10,726 bases of DNA from URNF01 sp045531495 (lineage in GTDB: Bacteria; Bacillota; Clostridia; Oscillospirales; Acutalibacteraceae): NCBI GenBank assembly GCA_045531495.1, contig JAZSED010000090.1, positions 1 to 10,726 on the forward strand, written 5' to 3'. Under the pieces are notes generated by a model. The model was given only the letters and a program-made list of their open reading frames with translations. It was not told the origin of the DNA and did no database searches. Positions 6,112-10,726 of the stretch are shown piece by piece. The translations under genes and the position numbers were made by a program. Position 1 is the first letter of the stretch, and each line of letters starts with the position of its first letter.

Positions 6112-7524
6112 ATGAGTTACGTACACGATTTGGAAGCCATCATCGCCAATCACGCGGACGAAACCACCAGCATCAGCGATAAAATTTGGGGATATGCCGA
6201 ATCCCGCTTTGAGGAGCATCGTTCCTCGAAAGAGCTTGCCGACTACCTTGAAGCGCAAGGCTTTGAAATCACCTGGAATCTCGGCGATGCGGAGACCGCC
6301 TTTGTGGCACAGTGGGGCGCGGGTAAACCCGTTATTGCTTTTCTCGGTGAATATGACGCTTTAAGCGGCCTGTCTCAATTAGCGGACTGTAACGCACACG
6401 CACCGCTTTCCACTGCGGACGGTCACGGTTGCGGCCACAACCTTTTGGGCGCCGGCTCTATGGCGGCGGCGGTTGCCATCAAAGAATATATGATTGAAAA
6501 AGGGCTCCCCGGCACCATCCGCTTTTACGGTTGCCCCGCAGAGGAAAACGCAGGTGGTAAAGCCTTTTTGGTGAAATCGGGTTGCTTTGACGATTGCGAC
6601 ATCGCGCTCACCTGGCACCCTGCTGCGCAAAACAAAATCATTCACACCGGTTCGCTTGCCAACGTACGTGTTTTCTTCACCTTCCACGGTATTTCCGCAC
6701 ACGCGGCAGGCTCGCCGCATCTGGGCAGAAGTGCTTTGGACGCTGTGGAATTAATGAACGTCGGTGTCAACTATATGCGCGAGCATATGATTGACGATGC
6801 GCGTATTCACTATGCCGTCACCAATACAGGCGGCACTGCGCCCAACGTGGTACAGTCCGAAGCGCAGGTGCTGTATGCCATCCGCGCACCCAAGGTGTCG
6901 CAGGTGAAAGAGCTGTATGAGCGCGTATGCAAGGTGGCGCAAGGTGCCGCATTGATGACCGAAACCACCGTTGAGATTAAGCAGGTCGCCGCGTACGCCG
7001 ATTATATCGCTTCCGAACCGATTCTCGAACGGATGCGTGTACATATGGATGCCGCTCTGCCTCTCGAATACACCAAGGAAGAATTGGCATACGCCGCCAA
7101 ATTCCGTGAGGTTATCACCGATTTGGATGAAAAGAGCTTAAAGGAAGATGCCAAAAAATATGCAAAGCTCACCAACGACGATCTCACCACTGCGCCGCTT
7201 TGGAATTTCCGTGCGCCCGACAGTGCCATGGGCGGCTCCACCGACGTGGGCGACGTCAGCTGGGTGTGCCCCACCGGTCAGTTCTACGCGGTGACAAAAG
7301 CGGCAGGTACCGCAGCTCACTCCTGGCAGATGACCGCACAGGGTAAAAGCAGTATTGCATACAAGGGTATGCTGCTCGCTGCAAAAATTATGGCGGCAAC
7401 CGCGTATGACTTCCTCACCGACCCCGCGCTTGTCACCAAAGCGCGCGAGGATTGGCTCGCCTCTCTTGACGGCGAAACCTACCCCGGTTTATTGCCCAAA
7501 GATGCAAAACCTGAAATTTGGTAA
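6112..7524 (+). CDS. M20 family metallo-amidohydrolase, AbgB-like
   Basis: The 470-residue cytosolic protein matches the M20 peptidase family, closest to AbgB (p-aminobenzoyl-glutamate hydrolase subunit B), which is of similar length. Candidate zinc ligands and catalytic residues are DGHGCGHN at 103-110, the Glu pair in CPAEEN (144-145), His169 in TWHP and His403 in AAHSW. The dimerisation lid runs from about 188 to 290, with FHGISAHAAGSPHLG near its start. GSTDVGDVSW at 375-384 is typical of the AbgB branch. Family members cleave aminobenzoyl-glutamate or similar amino-acid amides. AbgA and AbgT are absent from the window, so the substrate may differ. AGGAGAG (6099-6105) precedes the ATG and overlaps the end of the YitT gene. 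Confidence 0.88.
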   Translation: MSYVHDLEAIIANHADETTSISDKIWGYAESRFEEHRSSKELADYLEAQGFEITWNLGDAETAFVAQWGAGKPVIAFLGEYDALSGLSQLADCNAHAPLSTADGHGCGHNLLGAGSMAAAVAIKEYMIEKGLPGTIRFYGCPAEENAGGKAFLVKSGCFDDCDIALTWHPAAQNKIIHTGSLANVRVFFTFHGISAHAAGSPHLGRSALDAVELMNVGVNYMREHMIDDARIHYAVTNTGGTAPNVVQSEAQVLYAIRAPKVSQVKELYERVCKVAQGAALMTETTVEIKQVAAYADYIASEPILERMRVHMDAALPLEYTKEELAYAAKFREVITDLDEKSLKEDAKKYAKLTNDDLTTAPLWNFRAPDSAMGGSTDVGDVSWVCPTGQFYAVTKAAGTAAHSWQMTAQGKSSIAYKGMLLAAKIMAATAYDFLTDPALVTKAREDWLASLDGETYPGLLPKDAKPEIW

Positions 7525-7527
7525 AAT

Positions 7528-7557
7528 AAAAAAGCGCTGATTTTTCAGCGCTTTTTT
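7528..7557 (+). terminator. Rho-independent terminator after the M20 amidohydrolase gene
   Basis: AAAAAAGCGCTGA (7528-7540) pairs perfectly with TCAGCGCTTTTTT (7545-7557) around a TTTT loop. It lies 3 nt after the stop codon. The A-run upstream makes the hairpin symmetrical, although the downstream gene is on the same strand. Confidence 0.93.
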
Positions 7558-7565
7558 GCTAAAAT
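7557..7565 (+). promoter_or_regulatory. Possible extended -10 promoter of the asparaginase-like gene
   Basis: TGCTAAAAT is an extended -10 element that starts at the last T of the preceding terminator. A -35 at 17-nt spacing would fall within the hairpin (CTGATT at 7537-7542), a weak match. The leader would be only about 20 nt, with GAGGTGA (7582-7588) before the ATG. Confidence 0.35.
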
Positions 7566-7593
7566 CGTGCATACTGTTACAGAGGTGAGAACA

Positions 7594-8511
7594 ATGCATA
7601 TCTTGGTTATTCTGACAGGCGGTACCATCGGCAGTACGCTGTCGCAGGGGTTTATCTCGCCCGACGACGTTACAAAATACACCTTAATTCACACCTATCA
7701 AGAGAAAAACGGTACAAGCATCACCTTCTCTACCCTTGCACCGTACACCATTTTAAGTGAAAACGTATCCGCCGAACACCTTACCGCCCTGTGTAAAGCG
7801 GTTTTAGAGGGATTAAGCGGTGATTATGACGGCGTCATCGTGACCCACGGCACCGACACCCTGCAATACGCGGCGGCGGCTCTGGCTTACGCTACAGGAA
7901 ACACCTGTAAACCCGTCGTGGTGGTGTCCGCCAACAAGCCCCTTGCCGACCCTGCTTCCAACGGTCATCACAACTTTAAAGCCGCGGTAGATTTTATCAA
8001 GCAAAACAGCGGTCGCGGCGTGTTTGTGGCATACAAAAACGGCAATAGCCCGGTCTCTTTCCACAACGCATTGTCGGTATTAACCCATTTGGAAGCGGAT
8101 GATAAGGTTTACAGCTTATATGACAACGTGTACGCTGCCGAAACCGAAAACGGTATCGCTGTAGCAGGCACTGCCGCACCGTGCGAAGCCCTTCCCGTAA
8201 ATTTTGACACGGTTGCGCCTGTTTTAGCGGTGCATCTACACCCGGGCGACCCGTTTGACTACGCGCTGAATACCTACCGTGCGGTGTTGCTGTTGCCGTA
8301 CCATTCGGGTACGTTGCCCACCGACACGGCGGCGTTCCAAGCGTTTTGTGAACGCGCCAAAGCTGCAGGCGTGCCTATTTACGCGGTGAATATTCCGCAG
8401 GGCACCACCTACGTCAGTTCCAAGCCGTTTGACACACTCGGCATCACACCGCTTTACGACACCACCTTTGTCAGTGCTTTTGTAAAATTGTGGATGCAGT
8501 TTAGCCAATAA
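7594..8511 (+). CDS. Asparaginase-family amidohydrolase
   Basis: The 305-residue protein has the asparaginase/glutaminase fold signatures. LTGGTIGS at 7-14 carries the nucleophilic Thr11, and VTHGTDTLQYAA at 83-94 carries the second catalytic Thr87-Asp88 pair. No signal peptide is seen, so it should be cytosolic. The expected reaction is hydrolysis of L-asparagine, or a related amide, to the acid and ammonia. The protein is divergent: the usual MRP...SxDG segment reads NKPLADPASNGHHN at 114-127, and I cannot place the catalytic Lys after RGVFVAYKNG (141-150) with certainty. The ATG at 7594 follows GAGGTGA with 5 nt spacing; an in-frame ATG at 7567 lacks a site. The gene is flanked by terminators and appears monocistronic. 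Confidence 0.85.
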   Translation: MHILVILTGGTIGSTLSQGFISPDDVTKYTLIHTYQEKNGTSITFSTLAPYTILSENVSAEHLTALCKAVLEGLSGDYDGVIVTHGTDTLQYAAAALAYATGNTCKPVVVVSANKPLADPASNGHHNFKAAVDFIKQNSGRGVFVAYKNGNSPVSFHNALSVLTHLEADDKVYSLYDNVYAAETENGIAVAGTAAPCEALPVNFDTVAPVLAVHLHPGDPFDYALNTYRAVLLLPYHSGTLPTDTAAFQAFCERAKAAGVPIYAVNIPQGTTYVSSKPFDTLGITPLYDTTFVSAFVKLWMQFSQ

Positions 8512-8548
8512 AAAAATGACGCAAACTTCAGTTTGCGTCATTTTTTTT
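8511..8548. terminator. Bidirectional terminator between convergent genes
   Basis: AAAAAATGACGCAAAC (8511-8526) pairs perfectly with GTTTGCGTCATTTTTT (8531-8546) around a TTCA loop. There is a T-run on the plus strand and an A-run that becomes a U-run on the minus strand. It ends transcripts from both sides. It overlaps the last base of the asparaginase TAA (8509-8511) and two bases of the minus-strand stop codon (8547-8549). Confidence 0.93.
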
Positions 8549-9095
8549 ATTCGTCGGTAAACTCGGTGGGGTTAAGACGGATATATTCCGCCAAACGGGT
8601 AAGCGGCTGTTCGTTTTCAATAGCCGTAATCACAGCATCGGGACGACCGTCCGCGGTCAAAAAGGCTTCTACGGCTGCAGCGGTTTCCACCGCTTCCACC
8701 GCTTTGAGGCCTTCCAATCCCAAGTCGTTAAAGCGGGCAGACCCTTTGCTTTTTAACGCCGCGACCCCGTTATGCTCGATTTCTTTCATCATCAACCACA
8801 CAAAATACACCACACACCTGCCGCGACCAAGTTTCGGAAAGGTCATCAGCGGGTCGGGACGGCGACGGGGTAATTTGCCCATTAAATTGGCAACCACCGC
8901 GGTTACCAACTGTTCATCGGGCGTTTCGGCAAGCAATGCGGGGGTCAACACTTTATACTGTTCCTGTAATTCTTCCGCGCGGGTCTTTTTGCGGGGCTTT
9001 GTCTGCCGCATCAGCAAAAGACCAACGATACACGCCGCGAAAATCAACAATAACAGCACATAACCGTCACTGCCTACTGCAAAAAAGTCTTTCAT
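8547..9095 (-). CDS. Membrane-anchored protein of unknown function, possibly DMP19/DUF4375-like
   Basis: The 182-residue protein has one hydrophobic helix at about 11-29, followed by a basic stretch (KPRKKTR, 33-39), which points to a cytoplasmic C-terminal domain. The domain at about 48-180 is helical. VVYFVWLMMKEIEHNG at 95-110, followed by FNDLGLEGLKAVEAVETAA (122-140), recalls the DMP19/DUF4375 pattern, in which an EVNNGGF-type motif precedes an ALxxIGA segment. Here the motif is EIEHNG, so the match is weak and made by eye. The ATG overlaps the rsmI stop as ATGA (9092-9095 on the minus strand), which indicates translational coupling as the last gene of the operon. Its function is unknown. 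Confidence 0.75.
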   Translation of the reverse strand: MKDFFAVGSDGYVLLLLIFAACIVGLLLMRQTKPRKKTRAEELQEQYKVLTPALLAETPDEQLVTAVVANLMGKLPRRRPDPLMTFPKLGRGRCVVYFVWLMMKEIEHNGVAALKSKGSARFNDLGLEGLKAVEAVETAAAVEAFLTADGRPDAVITAIENEQPLTRLAEYIRLNPTEFTDE

Positions 9096-9934
9096 TCTGC
9101 TTCCACCAGCCCTTTATAAATTTCGTTCTTGCGGTGGCCCGTTTCTGCCGCCGCCTGCTTTGCCGCCGCGGTTGCAGACAAGCCGTCCGCCACCAAATCA
9201 CGCGCAAGTGCCACCGCCTGCTCGAGGGTCAATACTGCTTCTTCGCGTTTTTCCGCACCGCCCACAATCACCACAAACTCGCCGCGCGGTGCCTCTGCTT
9301 CAAATCGCTCTACCGCCGCCGACAAGGTGGTGCGTATCACCTCTTCGTGTATCTTGGTCAGTTCGCGTACCAAAGCAACGGGGCGGTCACCGAAGGTTGC
9401 GTAAAAATCCTTTAGTGTGGCATGCAGCTTATGCGGTGCTTCGTAAAAAATCATCGTGCGGGTCTCATCCTTCAATTCAGAAAGATGGTCGCGACGCGCC
9501 CGTTTGTTCATACTTAAGAAGCCCTCAAAGGTAAATCTGCCCGCGGGCATACCCGACAGCGCCAATGCCGTTACCAATGCACACGGACCGGGTACAATAC
9601 CCACGGGGATACCCTGTTCGCGGCACATACGCACCAAATCTTCACCGGGGTCGGAAATGGCGGGCAAGCCCGCGTCACTTACCAACACACCGTTTTCCCC
9701 CGCTAAAAGACGGTCACAAATGGCTTGTCCGCTCATCCGCTTGTTGTGTTCATGGTAGCTGACAAGCGGTTTTTTGATTTCAAAGCGGTTGAGCAGATTG
9801 ACCGTGACACGGGTATCCTCCGCCGCAATGAAATCTGCCGCCGCTAATGCTTCCAAAGCGCGCGGGGACAGGTCGTTGAGATTGCCTATGGGCGTACCCA
9901 CTAAGGTCAAACGTCCTATACTGTTATCCTTCAT
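9092..9934 (-). CDS. rsmI: 16S rRNA (cytidine-1402-2'-O)-methyltransferase RsmI
   Basis: The 280-residue protein fits RsmI (B. subtilis YabC family), which uses SAM to 2'-O-methylate C1402 in the decoding centre of 16S rRNA. Motifs typical of this tetrapyrrole-methylase-fold family are GTPIGNL at 13-19, AEDTR at 38-42, SDAGLPAISDPG at 86-97, VPGPCA at 114-119, FYEAPH at 163-168 and GEFVVIVGG at 218-226. The C-terminal helical part ends in HRKNEIYKGL (267-276), as is usual for the family. The start at 9934 has AGGAG 6 nt upstream (complement of 9941-9945); an in-frame ATG at 9973 lies inside the upstream gene. It overlaps the methyltransferase gene before it by 11 bp and the small membrane-protein gene after it by 4 bp. 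Confidence 0.95.
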   Translation of the reverse strand: MKDNSIGRLTLVGTPIGNLNDLSPRALEALAAADFIAAEDTRVTVNLLNRFEIKKPLVSYHEHNKRMSGQAICDRLLAGENGVLVSDAGLPAISDPGEDLVRMCREQGIPVGIVPGPCALVTALALSGMPAGRFTFEGFLSMNKRARRDHLSELKDETRTMIFYEAPHKLHATLKDFYATFGDRPVALVRELTKIHEEVIRTTLSAAVERFEAEAPRGEFVVIVGGAEKREEAVLTLEQAVALARDLVADGLSATAAAKQAAAETGHRKNEIYKGLVEAE

Positions 9935-10652
9935 TGATATCTCCTGTGCGGTATGCGCCGTATATCTCGGCAACCACCGCTTCCTTGTCTAGATATATCG
10001 GGGGCAACACCTCTACCCCCGCTTTGCCGCCTTTGACCGCATCAATCAGCAGTAAAAACGGCGCCGCTGTCTCTCTTTGACTCACCGTTTGTAAACGTTT
10101 GGGTTCTAATCCTTGCTCGCGCAAAGCACACACCAGGTCGCAAAGCCGCTCGGGACGGTGGCACACGCACAATCTGCCGCCGTATTTCAGCAAATACGCC
10201 GCGGCGGCGGTCATAGAGGACAAGGTGTCCGCCTGTTCGTGCCGCGCGATACGGCGGGCGGGCGCATCGCTTTGCCGTCCGCTGTCAGCGGAAAAATACG
10301 GCGGGTTGCAAATTACTCTGTCAAAACTGCCCCGCGCCGCTATTTTTGCGGGGTCACGCCAATCCGCGCAGAGAAAAGAAACTTCCCCTCTCTTGTTTTT
10401 ATCGGCGGACAGCTGACAAAGACGGACAGCGTCTTCTTGTATATCCACACCCAGCACCTTTTTCGGCACAAACGGTTTTTGCAACAGTAAAAACGGCATA
10501 ATACCGCATCCCGTACCCAAATCACATACCGTTTCTCCGCTTTTGCGCGGGCGGGCAAAATGGCTTAACACTATCGCATCGGTGCCGAAACGAAAATCCG
10601 CTTCGGTTGCTAACAATAAGCCGTTACCGAGTGCTTCCCAAAAAAGAGCCAT
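9924..10652 (-). CDS. YabB/TrmN6-like tRNA1(Val) adenine-N6 methyltransferase
   Basis: The 242-residue protein is a class I SAM-dependent methyltransferase. The SAM-binding motif is DLGTGCG at 44-50, the acidic end of the second strand is GVDI at 68-71, and the catalytic NPPYF (116-120) is the N6-adenine/amine methyltransferase signature. FRFGTDAIVLSHF at 20-32 is typical of the YabB/TrmN6 group, which methylates A37 of tRNA1(Val) in Escherichia coli; the Firmicute target is inferred. The ATG follows GAGGTG (complement of 10658-10663) with 5 nt spacing. It is first in the visible operon with rsmI. The pairing matches B. subtilis yabB-yazA-rsmI (yabC), but yazA is absent here. Confidence 0.88.
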   Translation of the reverse strand: MALFWEALGNGLLLATEADFRFGTDAIVLSHFARPRKSGETVCDLGTGCGIMPFLLLQKPFVPKKVLGVDIQEDAVRLCQLSADKNKRGEVSFLCADWRDPAKIAARGSFDRVICNPPYFSADSGRQSDAPARRIARHEQADTLSSMTAAAAYLLKYGGRLCVCHRPERLCDLVCALREQGLEPKRLQTVSQRETAAPFLLLIDAVKGGKAGVEVLPPIYLDKEAVVAEIYGAYRTGDINEG

Positions 10653-10692
10653 ACCTTCACCTCAAATGCAAATTGAGCGGGACACCCCCCCT

Positions 10693-10725
10693 GCCCGGAA
10701 ATCCCGTTTTCCCCTTTTTCCGGGC
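10693..10725. repeat. GC-rich inverted repeat upstream of the methyltransferase operon
   Basis: GCCCGGAAA (10693-10701) is repeated in inverse at 10717-10725 (TTTCCGGGC) around a 15-nt interior. In the minus-strand direction it is followed by a run of G, not U, so it is not a terminator for that strand. In the plus direction the window ends one base later, so a T-run cannot be judged. No convincing promoter for the minus operon is seen between 10653 and the window end. Confidence 0.6.
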
Positions 10726-10726
10726 G

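Noticed and set aside
8533..9063. Plus-strand open frame of 176 codons
   Set aside because: It begins inside the bidirectional terminator and is antisense to the membrane-anchored protein, which has the better ATGA-coupled start and a sensible membrane helix; the antisense product is Ser/Arg/Ala-rich low complexity.
9160..9534. Plus-strand open frames opposite rsmI
   Set aside because: They are Pro/Arg/Ser-rich shadows of rsmI without ribosome binding sites.

Overview
The window looks like a chromosomal segment from a low- to mid-GC Firmicute, most likely a gut-type Clostridia. This is inferred from the gene families (TagO-like transferase, YitT family, YabB-RsmI pair, zinc-ribbon/BspA-like LRR protein, 'DFN' Ser/Thr kinase), the strong AGGAGG-type ribosome binding sites, the TTGAAA/TACTAT promoters and the short hairpins with U-tracts. 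No rRNA, tRNA, transposase, integrase or CRISPR array was seen. No taxon is proven by the sequence.

Region 1 (1-1775, plus strand) is the end of an operon. It holds the last 24 codons of an unidentified protein. Next is a membrane protein with an N-terminal zinc ribbon, one transmembrane helix, a Thr/Ser-rich stalk carrying four 27-bp tandem repeats, and a C-terminal BspA-like leucine-rich-repeat region. A soluble Ser/Thr protein kinase with an unusual ATP site starts 4 nt later. A rho-independent terminator closes the unit.

Region 2 (1821-3792, plus) is one gene with its own strong promoter and a GTG start. It encodes a 636-residue protein: a TIR domain with a candidate catalytic Glu, fused to about 17 MORN repeats. 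With the neighbouring kinase and sensor-like LRR protein, this is the most distinctive part of the window. It may be a signalling or defence module, but that is inference.

Region 3 (3836-8548, plus) carries ordinary cell functions. A TagO/WecA-type undecaprenyl-phosphate sugar-1-phosphate transferase has its own promoter and terminator. A YitT-family membrane protein is followed 11 nt later by an AbgB-like M20 amidohydrolase, with a terminator. An asparaginase-family amidohydrolase comes last.

Region 4 (8511-10726, minus) is a convergent, tightly overlapping operon: YabB/TrmN6-like methyltransferase, RsmI 16S rRNA methyltransferase, and a small membrane-anchored protein that may carry a DMP19/DUF4375-like domain. 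A bidirectional terminator overlaps the stop codons of the two convergent genes. No stretch over 300 bases lacks a gene; the longest intergenic gaps (about 106-136 nt) hold promoters and terminators.
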